A stretch of 64,000 bases of DNA from Protea cynaroides (GCA_028583415.1 CM053276.1:124059166-124123165); one strand, 5' to 3'; numbered from the stretch's first letter, positions 23,784 to 37,500 are shown. Notes: generated by a model not told the origin, from the sequence alone. A program made the numbers and translations.

Positions 23784-26330
23784 TGTTGATCACAGGTTGA
23801 CACTGAGAGGGGGGGGTGAATCAGTGTCTTCAAAAAAAAATCTTCTAAATAATCCTTTGAAGACAGACGCTGCCTTGAGCTGATGCTTTACTCACTAAGC
23901 ACAACCATACAATCACTGAAGCACTACCACACACACAGTCGTATGCACAACCACCTCACTACCACAAAGTGGCTAGGTCTACCATGTTGTGCATACCCAT
24001 CCTACATGCCATTCCATGCACTTCACAATATACAGATAATCACATTTACAAGGCATCCACAACACAGAGGTATACGTGGTTAACCACCACAGTATGTGAT
24101 GGCTAGTCCACGGAGTAATGCCCTACGGGCTCCGTATATACTCAATACTCAACTTTTAGTTGACTACACAGCAGGGAGTACATACACCCAGTTAACCCAG
24201 CATAAAACCAGGAGGGCACAGATGTGCCAATAATTCAGGTACCGAAGTACCAGTGCTCAGCACTCACTGCACACATCACTGCACACACTACACTTAACCC
24301 GCACCCACGGGAAGCAGACAATATAGTTTTTGGGCTTATATCAATGCCCTACAATTTAATCCCCACTAGCTAGGCATTCATCATTTATCACCTACAGCTA
24401 GCATACATTGAGTACAAGAAATAAACAATTAATTCATACAAGGTTAAGAAGCTTACAACCCTTGTCTGACATTTTCTGGTACTCTGGGAGGACTCTAGGA
24501 TGTCTCTGTGAAGCCTGGCATACTTCTCAGGTCCACTAGAATCTTTGATGAACAATTCTAACACCAAACCCTAGCCTCCCTTTCCATTTCACTTCCCCTT
24601 TTTTTTTTTTTAAACATCAATACACCATTCAGTACTTCCAACAGCTCACTGCAGTCTTCATTTTTTTCTTTGGCATTTTAACAAACACCTTGAGTGCATG
24701 CCTTTCCTTCTTTTTCTCCCTTAGTGTTTTCACAAACTCAATATGACCTTCTGGCTTTCATAGGCACATTCAAGCTCTCACAGCTCCTGTTTAATTGCAT
24801 ACAATCACTCCAAGCTTTCATTCATAGCAAACGCCATTGTAGCTCTCATTGAAGCTTCAAACAAAAATTATTTCTCTCAAACCCTCATACAAGATCTTCA
24901 ATACAGCTTAATAGAGTCCAGTTGAATCCATAGAAGGTTGCTAATCAAAAAACAAGCATTGAACACTCACATACCTTTAAGAGAAGGTTTTCCCCAAAAA
25001 ACCCAAGCCTCCACACAGTTTTTTCATCGTTTTTCTCTGGTTTATCGTTCTCATTAGATAGGAAATTCGAACACGAGCTGAGAGCACTTTGGATCGTCCG
25101 ATTTGGACTCCGAATGGCCGAGATATGGCCATTACAGTTTCAGCCAGTGAAAATATAAGAAATGGAATCTTTTGGAGAACTTGTCGTGCACTGCGCTACA
25201 CAATAGCGCCGCCTTTCAGTGCGCTGTCAAGTTATGATTGGTTCAGAGAGAATCTGAGAGAAGTGGCCGTCGGATCTGAGAAGAAAAAGGCAGGATCGTC
25301 TGATTTTCGTTGGATCCGAATAAATCGCGTCAGCGAACCTCGGATTCGATTTCGACCACTGGATCGAGATCTTGAGCTGCCGTTGTACCATACGTGCGCC
25401 ACATAGAATCACGGTTCTATTACCATGCATTGTGGACCATGGTTTTAACTTACGCCGACCCAATCAGATCATGCGCGCAAGAATCCCGACGCAACTTATG
25501 CGTCACACCTCAGCCCGCCTTCTTCTAGGCCGTCGGATAAGAATATGAGCATCGTGGCTCATCCTTGGACGCAGATTTTGAATATTTTTCTTTTAATCGA
25601 ACCAAAATACCCCTGTAACGGCGAAGAACTCTCTCTCTCTCTCTCTCCTGACCTTTTGTTGAGCACCTTGTGCGCGTGCTGCGCGGGGGGGGGGGGGGAT
25701 GCACCATGCCATGGCGCGTGAGTTGAGGCTTGCGGGGCTTGCTACCTTGCGGGCTAGCTGTGGTGCCATGCGGCTGGCCTCGTTGGGCTGCCTTCTTTGT
25801 GGTGCCATGCGGCCGGCCGCTGGCCGTTGGCTGCCTTGGCCCTCGGCGGGCCGGGCTGCTTGGCCTTGGCCTGGCTACCATGGTGGCATGCCATAGGTGG
25901 CATGGATCCCACCCATAGTTTTCTCTCTCCTCTTTCTCTCTCTTCTGATTCTCTCTCTTTCTTCTCTCTCTTCTGATTCTCTTCATTCTTCATGCTTCAG
26001 AAGGTGTCCAACACAGTGATAAACACTGTCACATCACCTGTAATACTGTCACATCGCCTGTATCACTGCCATATCGCTGTATCATTGTCATATCGCCTGT
26101 ATCACTGTCAGCTTGCATGTAGGGTCCACACTCTCTCTCTTCTTGCTAAACCAAGAATGGGACCCACTCTAGGACCCATACTTTCTCTCCATTTTCTCTC
26201 TCCTCTTTCTATCAGTATGTTGTCTATGTGGGTACTGTCCACATCACCAGTGGGGTCCACACACATTCTGTCACCTGTCGGTACTGTCCACATCAGTCAA
26301 GTTGCCAACAATGACAACACATGGCCAACA
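23784..26330 (-). repeat. 5' LTR of the Copia element, intact
   Basis: 2547 bp with ends TGTTGATCACAGG and GGCCAACA on the plus strand. It lacks both insertions found in its partner and therefore serves as the empty-site reference. It includes a poly-G run (25684-25699) longer than that in the partner and one full plus one partial 49-bp unit at 26231-26300. It ends 430 bp before the start codon of the potassium transporter, with its own transcription pointing away from that gene. Confidence 0.92.
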
Positions 26331-26335
26331 GAAAT

Positions 26336-26760
26336 CATTCTGTTTTTCCTTGAGTGTTGATTGTAGTCGTCGGGATTCTGATGAAGACCACTTTTTAGAG
26401 TGCAACCTAAGTGGAAAAAGCTTCAACTTCGAGGCTGTTTTATCTTGGAGATTAATCTCATGGAAACTCTTTGCACATAAGGGGTGAATTAATCTTAAGG
26501 ATAATGACCGGTGGCACAATTCAGCCCTATCCATATTGCTAATCATAGTTCATAAATTTCGTAAGTAATCTACATTAAATATTACTGTATTTGTATACTA
26601 TTGAATATTATCAATATTTATTTTGTAACTCTGTAATAGTCTTAAACTTACTATGAAATATATTTTTACTACAGTGCATCTGGCCTAAAGATGTATCTTT
26701 TTGCTTCTTTTAACATATAAAGGAACTGCACTGACATGAATCTTTTGTTAGAGTAGTCCA
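26336..26760 (+). promoter_or_regulatory. Upstream region of the potassium transporter
   Basis: About 425 bp of AT-rich sequence lies between the Copia target duplication and the first ATG. An in-frame TAG at 26749-26751 supports 26761 as the start. No certain TATA box or transcription start can be assigned, and an intron in the leader is possible. Confidence 0.4.
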
Positions 26761-29700
26761 ATGGAGAATGATGGAGTGATGGATAAAATTGAAGAAAATG
26801 AACACCAGGAGCAACCACAAGGGAAGAAATTCTCATCCAGAAAGCTTGTGCGGTTCGATTCTTTTGACATGGAGAATGGGAAGGTCGCAGCAAGGCATCT
26901 GAACCGTAAAACATTTCAGGTTTGTTTTGTTTGGCATCAGAAAACATTCTCTCCTTTTCTTTGTTAGTCATGTCCTTCTGTTACTATTTTAATCTAGGTT
27001 CCATGTTAAAATTTTGATTTTTCATTCCAATATTTTATATTAGACCTTAAAGAATACGCATGCTGTTGGAATGCCAATATGTCATTACATCATCTAGTGC
27101 TTGGTTAAATTGCAGGCTGTGGATTGGGAAACTATCTTGAAGCTTTCATTCCAATGTATCGGAATTGTGTATGGTGACATTGGCACCTCACCATTATACG
27201 TGTTTCCTGGTATTTTTCCCAATGGCGTTGCTAATAATGATGATATCTTGGGAGTATTGTCTCTCATCATTTACTCCCTTACCTTGATCACTTTGATCAA
27301 GTATGTCTTCGTTGTTTTATCAGCCAATGACAATGGTGACGGTAAGCATTCTCTTTAATTTCCTTCTTAATTATCGCATTTATGTCATTATACATGCATA
27401 GACCAAGATACCTTCTCTTATACTTGATTCTCTATCTTTGTCAATCACCGAGTTAACCGAATATGCAAGCGTTTTCTATTTTAAACATCTTCTATTTGCA
27501 GGAGGCACTTTTGCTTTGTATTCCCTTATATGTCGCCATGCCAAGGTGGGCTTCACACCAAACCAACAGGCTGAAGATGCTTATGTATCTAGTTACCAGA
27601 TTGAATTACCAAACCGCCGATTGCGTCGGGCTTCTGCTGTAAAGTCTTTCCTCGAAAGCAGCAGATTTGCAAAGTATTTTCTCTTGCTTATGACTATGCT
27701 TGGAACGTCCATGGTTATAGGGGATGGGATACTTACTCCATGCATTTCAGGTAATTAATGAAATCATCTACCATTAATTGAGAAAGTGTGAGCTAACATT
27801 CATGAAATGGCTGTACCAGCATGACTATTTTTTTTTTTTTTTCATGTTGATTTCAAATTGATAACCTAGGGACCATGATCTTGAATTTTGTTCTTCATAA
27901 CCGCTCTTTCTTTTCTTTTCTTTTTTTCCTTTTTTTTTTCTTTTTCAGTATTATCAGCTGTAGGGGGTATCAGGAACGTTAACAGTTCCCTCACAGACAA
28001 CACAATCATGTGGATATCTGTGGTGATCCTAATCCTTTTGTTCCAATTTCAGAGGTTTGGAACAGACAAAGTCGGGTTCACCTTTGCACCGATTCTCATA
28101 ATCTGGTTTCTCTTTATTTCTGTTATTGGTTTCTACAACTTCATAAGATATGATCCAAGTGTAATCAAGGCAATAAACCCAATGTACATTGTCACATATT
28201 TTCAAAGAAACAAGAAAAATGCATGGATTTCACTCGGGGACATCGTCCTGTGCTTGACAGGTAATGCATGTATAGGAACCGTTCTCTGATTTAGCCTCGA
28301 TTATGAAAGCCATGGATTGAACATGGTCAACTTTCTTTTAAAATATTCTTTCGGGATTGTTGTCTTTGATGAACACAGGATCAGAAGCTTTGTTCGCAGA
28401 TCTTGGCCACTTTAATGTTCGCTCGATCCAAATCAGCACATGTACTGTTGTTTTTCCATCCATTGTCATGGCCTATGTAGGCCAAGCTGCCTATGTTAGG
28501 AAACACCCTCTAGATGCTTCAGATGCTTTCTACAAATCAGTTCCAAGTGATCTTTCTTCTTCTCCATTTTCAAGTTTTAAATAAGCAATGACTCCACTTT
28601 GTGAGTTGATCTAACTTTGTTGTGACTATGTTGCAGAACCTGTTTACTGGCCAATGTTGGTGGTGGCAATGTTGGCAGCTATTGTTGCTAGCCAGTCTTT
28701 GATCTCAGCTTCCTTTTCCATAGTACAACAATCTCTTGCACTTGGATGTTTCCCACGAGTGAAAGTTGTCCACACTTCTCCTAAATACGAAGGGCAAGTA
28801 TATGTTCCAGAGGTTAACAACTTTCTCATGTTAGCCTGCGTTGCCGTTACACTAGGATTTAAGACCACAGTCAAGATTGGGCATGCTTTTGGTACTTATT
28901 TAGTGATCCTGCTTTATGTAGCATTAACCATTATATATATGTGAATTTCATTAGGAATTGTGTTTGATAATTTTATGTCTTTTGAATGCAGGGCTTGCAG
29001 TGGTATTTGTCATGACACTCACATCTATATTTCTTATCCTTGTGATGATCATGATATGGAAGACAAATTTTGCATTGATTCTTCTCTATGTTGCAACCAT
29101 TGCCCTTGTCGAGTTACTCTATCTGAGCTCAGTCTGTTACAAATTCATTGAAGGGGGTTACCTTCCGATCACCTTTGCTGCATTCCTCATGTTCATCATG
29201 TTTGTTTGGAACTACGTACATCGCAAGAAGTACATGTTTGAATTAGAAAACAAAGTTTCAGTGGATAAACTCAAGGAGATAGCCAGCAGCCCGGACATTC
29301 ATCGAGTCCCAGGTTTAGCCCTTTTTTACTCGGAACTTGTCCAAGGTATTTCCCCAGTTTTCACCCATTACGTTGCCAATGTCCCAGCACTGCACACAGT
29401 GCTTGTGTTTGTCTCAATCAAGTCATTACCTATAAGTAATGTCCCAGCTGAGGAGCGTTTGTTGTTCCGACGAGTTGGGCCTCATGAATTACATATCTTC
29501 CGATGTGTGGTGAGGTATGGATACAAGGATGTGGAAAAGGAACCGGAATCGGTTGAGTATACATTGGTGAATGGGTTGAAGGACTTCATTCAGGAGGATT
29601 CTCTGAAGGTAAGATCATCCGAGAATGGAGAGTTGCCGAGAATCGATGCAGAAGAGGCTGCAACAGAGGTTCAATTGGTGGATAATGAAATCAAGAAGGG

Positions 29701-29881
29701 TGGCATAATATATATGTTTGGTGAGAGTGAGGTGGTGGCTTCCAAGGCATCTAGTTTGGGCAAGAAGCTGATTATAGACTATGCTTATGGTGGGTTGAAA
29801 AAGATTGTAAGGCGACAAAATGAAGTCTACGCTATTCCTCGCAAGCGTTTATTGAAGGTGGGAATGACTTATGAGCTTTAG
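26761..29881 (+). CDS. HAK5: HAK/KUP/KT potassium transporter, HAK5-like
   Basis: Coding exons by GT/AG borders and frame: 26761-26919, 27116-27341, 27502-27750, 27949-28260, 28379-28546, 28637-28891, 28992-29881. They join to 752 residues, close to Arabidopsis HAK5 (about 785). Exon 2 holds the family signature GDIGTSPLYV, exon 2/3 the NDNGDGGTFALYSLICR stretch, exon 3 GTSMVIGDGILTP, exon 4 FGTDKVGF, exon 5 ADLGHF, exon 6 PRVKVVHTSPKYEGQVY, and the end is LLKVGMTYEL. A dozen or so hydrophobic segments lie between a short charged N terminus and a cytosolic C-terminal domain of about 230 residues. The family moves potassium with protons across the plasma membrane; cluster-I members give high-affinity uptake in roots under potassium shortage. 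Assignment to cluster I rests on overall likeness. No stops or frameshifts are seen. The exon 5 donor (28547) is chosen because it restores KPVYWP across the junction. Confidence 0.93.
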
Positions 29882-30597
29882 TGTGTGTTAATTTAGTGTT
29901 CTAGTACCATATTATATATCAGTCAGTCATCTGTCTCTACCAGATGAATAGGCAAATGGTGTAATTTTGCCTTAATTATGCACAAAATAAGCAGAAACTG
30001 ATGAAATGTAAACCTTCTATATCATCTATATATGTTGTTGGACTAAATGGTTACAACCTGCTTGTAATCAACTTTTGTTGCAACCAATTTTTCCTTCCCT
30101 TCCATAAGCGAGGAATTTCTGTTTGTAAGTAAACTCTATTTTACTGAAGTTCGTTTTGCGCAAGTTTTTTGTTTGAAGAATTTAAGTCTGCTTAAACACG
30201 TACAGTTTAATTTGTATGGGTTTTATGAGTAAATAATATTTTATATCAAACATTTGAAGTCCTTCAAGACTGCTAAACTCACTACGAATCCATGTAAACA
30301 AAACCATGTGTCATGTTAAAGAGTCACGTGACCATTCGGACCATTGGATATTTAGGATTAGTAAAGATTCATCACATGATAAATTTCAGACTTAAATTCA
30401 ATCATATTTTTTTCGTTTTCAAGTATTAATTATGCATCAAATGGAAAAGATAGTTGATCTGAAATTTAGGAAAAGATTAAGGATTGATGTTGGGAACCGT
30501 TGCATAGTGATTGAGAGGATTCTATGATGTTCATGGTTGCTCTTAAAGATGTGATGGGTTTTCTTCAATTTAATTAATCATCGGTTTTTACCATAAA
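29882..30597. other. 3' flank of the potassium transporter
   Basis: AT-rich non-coding sequence, probably starting with the 3' untranslated region; an AATAAG-like signal lies at about 29987. No other gene seen. Confidence 0.5.
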
Positions 30598-30983
30598 CAC
30601 CAATAGAAGGAAAAAAGTTCCGTTGGAAAAAGCTAATTTTAGGCGCGGCTAAATTGATTTTAAACCACGGGATTTTTAGGTACCGTCGGCAAAACTAATT
30701 TTAGGCAACGGGATCTAGAATCCCGTAGGCTAAAATTATTTTGTACGACGGTAATTTATATCCCGTCGCCTAAAATGATTTTCGATGAGTTCCTGTTGGC
30801 TTAAAATGATTTTAGACGACGGTAATTTATATACGTCGGCTAAAATGATCTTAGGCTACAGGATTTTAAATACCGTTGGAAAAAATAATTTTCGGCGACG
30901 GGAATTTAAATCCTGTCGGCTAAAATTATTTTTGGCTACGGAATTTTAGATACCGTCGCAAAAAAATCCTCCTGTTGTTGTGA
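30598..30983. mobile_element. CACTA-like non-autonomous element or subterminal repeat block
   Basis: Degenerate units of about 45-65 bp with cores such as CGACGGGAATTTAAATCC and CCGTCGGCTAAAATTATTTT recur at least six times, often as inverted pairs (ACGGGA...TCCCGT). The left edge CACCAATAGAAGG and the right edge CCTGTTGTTGTGAG resemble weathered CACTA inverted ends. Plant CACTA elements carry such subterminal repeats; the class is inference and the termini are poor. Confidence 0.5.
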
Positions 30984-33279
30984 GCTCATTATCCACTTGG
31001 ATTAAAATAAGGAAAAGTATTAAATATTAACTGGTTTTCGATTTTTAATATACAAAGAAGGTCCCACCAAAATCTAAAATTTATGAGAACAAAAGGTAAA
31101 TAACTACGTAGATCAATGCCACATCAATTGTTTTGCCACTAGAAAAACCAATTCACTTTAATGAACATGTCTAAGGGGGAAATTAAAAGTGCCATATTGC
31201 CGTTAAGGTTTTTTTTTTTCTAACACAAATCTGCTCATACAAATTTTATTAATCTACTAGAGATAAAGTTAATAATAATGGAATGGGAATGAGATCCTCA
31301 AGAAAAGAGGAACAACGAGTTCATTCCACCTTTGAGGTGTCCAGATCTTTATATCGAGGTAGTTTACAAAGATATGTCAATGTTGAGTCTCCGTGAAGTG
31401 AAGAGTTAGAGATGAAGAGATGTCTTTAAAGGTGGTAGGTGAAGAGTTATCTGTTGGGCTGTTGAAGGAGGCCTTCCCTCCGGCAATGGAAGAGGAAACT
31501 TCAAGACCACCGCCTGAAATGGTGGAGAGAGGTGACAAGCAAGTTTAATGTGGGAACAAGATGAGGCTGGTTAATTAATTTGAATTCGAATTTTGGTGGG
31601 ATGATAAGAGGTTCTTTGCAGGCCAATCTTGGGTCTTCAAAATTTTTTATCAAGGAAGAAGAAAAATTGAAAGCGCCTGAACAGATGCTTGGTGACAGAC
31701 AGTGGTCTTGAGAGACTCAAGGGAGGATTGGAGGGGTCTTTTTAATGCATGCCCAGACCTAATGAAAAGCATACTAAGTTTAAAAGTTTTGGATTCAAAT
31801 CCTCTCATGCCCCTAATGCCGATATAAGGAAATCCAATGGTTATCATCCACTGTGCTCGTATACCAATATATTGGTATGTATACACAATAAATTACTACA
31901 GCCACTAGATTTTCTCATGCCGGCATTGAGGGACATGACAGGATTTCTATCCAGAAGTTTCAACCGTTTTGCTATTATGGGAGATGTTTAGCAATGTGAA
32001 TGGGTTAGGCTAGATCTGTTGGTTTTGAAGCCACTCACAAGGAGGCAACGGATCAGACTGGAACAGTCAACGCCAAACGGAGGGAAGCTTTTGAGCCTAG
32101 GGAGGAGAAGAAGATCAGTCTGAACCTGCTACTCATGTGTTGAATAAGCCGTTTAATCCTTATTCTGTAAGGTGAGCTGATCTTGGGCAAACTGGGCCAG
32201 CTTGACCCCTATCAGGATTCCCTAGCCTTGGTAGGCTTTTGCTGATAGACTCTGGCTTTATCCAAAAAAGTCTTTGGAAAAGGCTAGCTGAGTTCTGGGA
32301 GATCTTTATCGTGGGCCTCCTCTCCGTCGAGCACCGTCGAGCACAATTAACAAGTCTCTTAGCCCACAAAAGCTATCATTTGTCTAATGACGAAGAGGAT
32401 GAGAGCCCTTCTCCCCTTACTCAGTTTGAAAGTGATGGGAAGAGAAGAGCTCAGCCATATGGCATGCCATGTGTCCCTAAGGAGGACCTATCAAATCAGA
32501 GTGGAGCCAGAGTGTTTTGGATATGTGCATGGAACCCGGCGTAGCCCCTATTCTAGTGATTTGGATCTTTCGATTTAGTTTGGATGTCAAGCTCAGTCTG
32601 GACTTGAGGTTTCTCCCTAGTTTGTTTACTCTTTGTTTTCCTTCTTGTGTTTTGTAGTCTGTTTCAAATTTAATAAAATATCTAATTACCACTATAATAA
32701 AAAAACAAAAACAAAAAACAAAGATCCAAAAAATCTCAATCTTCAATAACTCAAGGCCCACGTAACCACAACATTAGCTAAACTATTAGAATCCATATAT
32801 ACAAATGAGAATGTGCATGAAACAAAACTAGGCTGCAAGCGACAATTCTAAACCCTAAACCCTAAATCTTAAATCCTAAACCCTCAATTATAGCAGCCAT
32901 TTAATCTCGTCATAATTTGAAGATGCATGAGAGATGAGAGATAGCCAATCTGACACAACACAAACAGAATGAAAACTTGATGGAAGAATCCATTGCAGCC
33001 CTAGCTTAGCGCCTCACCAACAAAAATTGATGATAAGAACAAGAATCCCTTACAATTAACCTACATCAGCCTACCATGCTCATTTAGAGCCACTGCACGG
33101 GTTCCCATATACCGCGGTCTTGTGGAAAAAGCTGAAAAAAGATCCTCTTCAGTATTCCAGCTAGTTCAACCCATCTAGCACTGTTGGATCATTCTCTCTT
33201 TTATGCGTAAGCGTAATCCAACGGTGCTAAGAAGGGCTAGAAGCAACTGCGAAGTTCTGAATCCATAACAAAACTACAT

Positions 33280-33327
<48 letters not shown>

Positions 33328-34534
33328 AAGGATGAAAGAGAGGAGGGAATGAAGTGTTGTTGGCCGATTTACTTGTTAAAATGTCTCCTTTTTAACTCTT
33401 TTAATATGAAAAAAAAAGGTTATATGGACGACCCTGTATGTACATGGATTGAGATCGTCTCTAGTCTGTCTAGTTTGTCCAATTGTGAACGGAAGGACCG
33501 GATTCAAAGGATACGTATACCAATATATTGGGGGCGTGTCTCAATCTAGTTTTTTTTCCTCTTATTTTTAAGATTCGGCTCTTGTGTAGCTTGGGAGTTT
33601 GCTACAGAGGCGGCAGCGGAGCATCCCAATCGAGAGCCCACGGTATTTTTTCAATCCAATGGCATGGAAGAAAAATATTCAAGTTAACCACCAGAGTTGG
33701 GTTTAAACAACTTGACATTGGAAGAAATCAGACCCTCTTAAAGTAACTAAACTCTGAAATTGTCCATTTGCCTTTGAAGCCTTCAGTTACGTGTTTAATG
33801 GCTTCAGTCTAGTGCATGAATGTTAGATTGTATCAACCTAATATACGTTTCATCAATTTTAAAATTTTTAGTGAATGGATTAAATATCTAACTATATTAA
33901 AGCCCAACCACCAAGGTACGATGGGAGTCACAAAAAGGAGAGCTACCTAGGGTCAGTTTCTCCCCCAGGATTTTGGAAAAAAGAATAAAAAAAGCTAAGA
34001 ATTTTGAGACGTTGGGAGATATTTTACATGTTTTCCTCCTGTTAAAATCCACAAGAGAGGTTTCAATTGTAGGTGCAAATTCAAGAGGACAAATGCTATT
34101 ATATCAAATATGGACAAATTTACTTAACCATGAAGTATTTAAGATTTGACGAAATTCAATTCCTGAGGTTCAAATTTACTTAACCATGAAGCATTCAGGA
34201 TTTGACCAAATTCAATTGTTGAGGTTCAGACCATAGAGATTGATGCAATAAAAAATCCAACTTAAAATCAACGAATGAAAGAAACCAGTGCCTTCTTGCT
34301 TTTTCTCTGGCTGATCTGCGATTCCCAACTGGAGTTTTTCGAGTCTGGTGATTTGGACAGCATTGCAGTTAAATTTGCATATTTTTCTTCGACACGGTTG
34401 GATTTAGAAAATGCCACGTGTTCGCTTGGATGTCGAATTGCTGCCTCCGTAGGGAACCGCCGACGCTACAGAGGAGCCGAATACCTATTATTATTTCGTC
34501 CCCCTTAATCTTCATTCTGTAACTACACTTGGCC
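30984..34534. other. Intergenic region before membrin
   Basis: No gene is supported. It holds a TA microsatellite (33281-33324), a poly-A/C-rich stretch, and open frames at 31749-31991 and 32239-32544 without recognisable domains, likely old transposon debris. A 56-bp tandem pair lies at 34116-34228. The last 200 bp before the ATG at 34535 are G+C-richer and probably include the membrin promoter and leader. Confidence 0.5.
34116..34228. repeat. 56-bp tandem duplication, two units
   Basis: AAATTTACTTAACCATGAAG starts at 34116 and 34172, each followed by a similar 36-bp remainder ending TGAGGTTC. It sits about 310 bp upstream of the membrin start codon. Confidence 0.85.
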
Positions 34535-37500
34535 ATGGAAGGAGGAGGAGGAACGTTGTCGGAAATATACCAGAGCTCGAAGAGGTTGTTATTGAGGACG
34601 AGAGATGGGTTGGAAAAGCTTGAACGCTTGGAATTTTCATCATCTTCTACTGGCCTCGATTCTCCCGATCTCTCTTTCTCTATCAAGAAAGACATCGGTC
34701 AGATCCAATCTCTCTGCGTCGAGATGGATCGTCTCTGGAGATCCGTCGCTTCCAAACCCCAACGTGATCTCTGGAAGCGGTAACAATTCTTATAACCCTG
34801 ATTTCTCTTTTACCTCCGTTACCTGATCGATTTGATTCCTTTCTTTTTGTACCAATTGTAATTCATCTCGAATTGTGGCATATCATGATCTCATTAGTAT
34901 CAAAGAATTGATTCCTTGAGATGGGTTTTTTTTATTTTTTTATTATTGGAAATCTGTGTTATTGAGATGGGTTTTTGAATGGAAATTATGAACTTGGGAC
35001 GGGTTTTTTTTATTGGAAACTTGTGAACTTGCGATGGGTTTTTTGAATGAAAACTTTTGATTGGGTGTCTTTCTTTCTCTCCTCGCTGAGGAATTTGAGT
35101 AAGAAAATTATAATAAATTTATTTTGGTAGTCCAATTGTAGAAACTGTTAGGACTGTGTAACTGCCTCCTTTATATTACGAGATATTGTTAAGGCAATGA
35201 TACTATTGTACATAACGAGCCCAAAATATGTCATCAGCCTTCCCTGTAATAGGGCAGGAACTAGTGCATGTGGAAATGAGGACTAACTTATGGCAGTTAT
35301 GGCTATTGAATTGTTCTGAAGATTTTTTGAAGTTGAAAGGTCCTTCACTTGTGATAGTTAAGAATATGTGATTCAGAATTGTTCATGCATAATTTGGATA
35401 AGGCTTAGTTGAGTTGTTAATGGATAATTTGGATTTATTTTGTCATTTAGAAAACTGATTCCAAGGATTGACTGTGTCATTTTGCTTGATTACCATCCTT
35501 TCGACGTACAGAAAAGTGGAACAGGTGGCCGAAGAAGCTGACTCGTTGAAGGAAAGCCTTGATAAGCATTTACTGCGCCATCAGAAAAGGATGCAGGAGG
35601 CTAAAGAGAGGGCAGAACTACTTAATAGAGCTGTATGTAATCATTCTCATTTCCACTGTATTCAACTCTTAAAAGCTCCACTGCTGACATTTTTTGTATA
35701 AAATATATTATTACTGCTTTTGGTCGATTTAACCATCTTATGTATTTGTCTTTCCCCTTTTTCATAGAATGGGGATTCTGCTTGCGTATTGAGAATCTTT
35801 GATGACGAGGCACAAGCGATGCAATCAGCCCGTAACTCATCTAGATCGCTTGAAGAAGCTTATTCTACTGGAGTGGCCATTCTCTCCAAATACGCAGAGC
35901 AAAGGGACACCTTAAAGGTAATGCAATCGCTCGTGTGTGGTACACTCCAGTTCTTTTTTCCTTTAATTTGATTTTCTACATAAAAAAGTACATTGCTGAG
36001 TGCTTAGGTCAATCTGTTTTCATTGAGTTTATGCATTGTGTTTTGGTTCCTCGGTTTTCTTTTCTGTTAATTCTGATATATAATTTTAGATGGAAGTTTC
36101 TGTAGATGTATGTATCCCATAGAGGAGGAATATGTCTCCAATTAAATGTGTACAGAATAGATAGATTTGCTCCTGAGCCTTGTTTAGGTTTCCGTTCCTT
36201 TTTTGTTCTGCCTATATCAGAAGCTTTAGCTATCTCTCTTTCATATGGGCATCTATGAATCTGTTGATGAGGATTCTATTGGGGCTTTTTTTTTTTTTTT
36301 GGGGGGGGTTGTTTCTTTGAATCTTTGTGACTATATATGCTGGAAGGGCTGGATCGTCCACCCCCCCACACCTTGGTTTCTCATATGGAAAAAGTTTATC
36401 TCACTATAGAGTAATCATCTGTGCATCAGTATGGTGATAAGAGAATTACAGTTCTCTGAACAAAAGTATAATTATAAGTGTTTTGTTTGATTCTGAAAAT
36501 GCATCATGCATGGCATCCCAGTGGAACTTTTTCAACACTAGGAAATTGTTTTGAACCCATAGTGTCCGTTCCATTATGCAATAAGAATGTAAGCAGAAAT
36601 TGTGTCTAGCCTTCTACTCTTTTTTCAGAAACCCTTCAATTCTTCCCTTTCCAAAGGCCCCATCGAACGCCTATGACCCATGAGGAAGTAGACACTATAT
36701 AACCTCTGTTTTCAGTCAGGGTGAACTGAGGCCAATATTTTTGGACCATTCTCAATTTTTACGGCTCCAAACTTCCCTAAATTTGGTCAGGAGATGTTTT
36801 GGGTTGTCCACCTCATTTCTGCATATTGAATTATTGGATTTCTTCCACACCCTCTTTCTTGTGAAGCAATTAGATGAACATTGTTTAAGAGTCATTGTCT
36901 TGACTTGAAGTTTCATGGAACTTTTTGTATACTTTCAGCACATCCTTCTTAATTATATCCCACCACCTCTAATATAAGTTAAAGATGAATCCATCAAGAT
37001 CTTGTACTTAATCAAACTGTCATTAGGGACCAAGTAGAAGGGCACGAACCCACATGTAAAGAATTCATATTCACTGTTCTCTTGGTGAGTTCATCTGCTA
37101 AGGAATTAACCAGGAACTTCACCACAAGGTAGAGAAATTTCTTTGAGAACATAATTCCTTCGCTTTCCTAATTAAACGTAGATATGCTAGGGACCACGAT
37201 CTTGAGCTTGTAGCTGATTGTTCATTAACCTTGAATTTCGTCACCAATAGTGTCCGACCACCTTTTATGGATGTATGTTTCCAATCCTTGAATAGCTACC
37301 TTGAGCTCAGCAGTGTCAGAATAATTGTAATTTAAAAGCATATTTTATGACAGTATAGTTGGGGGGAAATCATGTAATTTTTTCTTATTTTGTTAAGAGA
37401 CTAATGGAGTATTCCAACTACCTAAAGACTAGGATTTGGAAAACCCAAGGAAACCAGAATTGCTCCCAAACAAAATTCCATTGATGTAGAGACATTAGGA

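Larger units (their letters stand above)
8489..26330 (-). mobile_element. Non-autonomous Copia-type LTR retrotransposon with nested insertions
   Basis: Two long LTRs with ends TGTTG...CAACA lie at 8489-20494 (3' LTR for the minus strand, split by two later insertions) and 23784-26330 (5' LTR, 2547 bp, intact). The target duplication GAAAT stands at 8484-8488 and 26331-26335. A primer site for initiator tRNA-Met is at 23770-23782 and a polypurine tract at 20495-20507, both on the minus strand and correctly placed. The internal part (20495-23783, about 3.3 kb) holds a decayed gag with two CCHC zinc knuckles, and no protease, integrase or reverse transcriptase that I can see. This matches gag-only (TR-GAG-like) Copia derivatives. 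Without the nested insertions the element would be about 8.4 kb. The LTRs differ at roughly one base in twenty where compared by eye. Confidence 0.9.

Noticed and set aside
34529..34534. Start of membrin six bases upstream
   Set aside because: That codon is TTG; the first ATG of the frame is at 34535 and gives the family's usual N terminus and 225-residue length.
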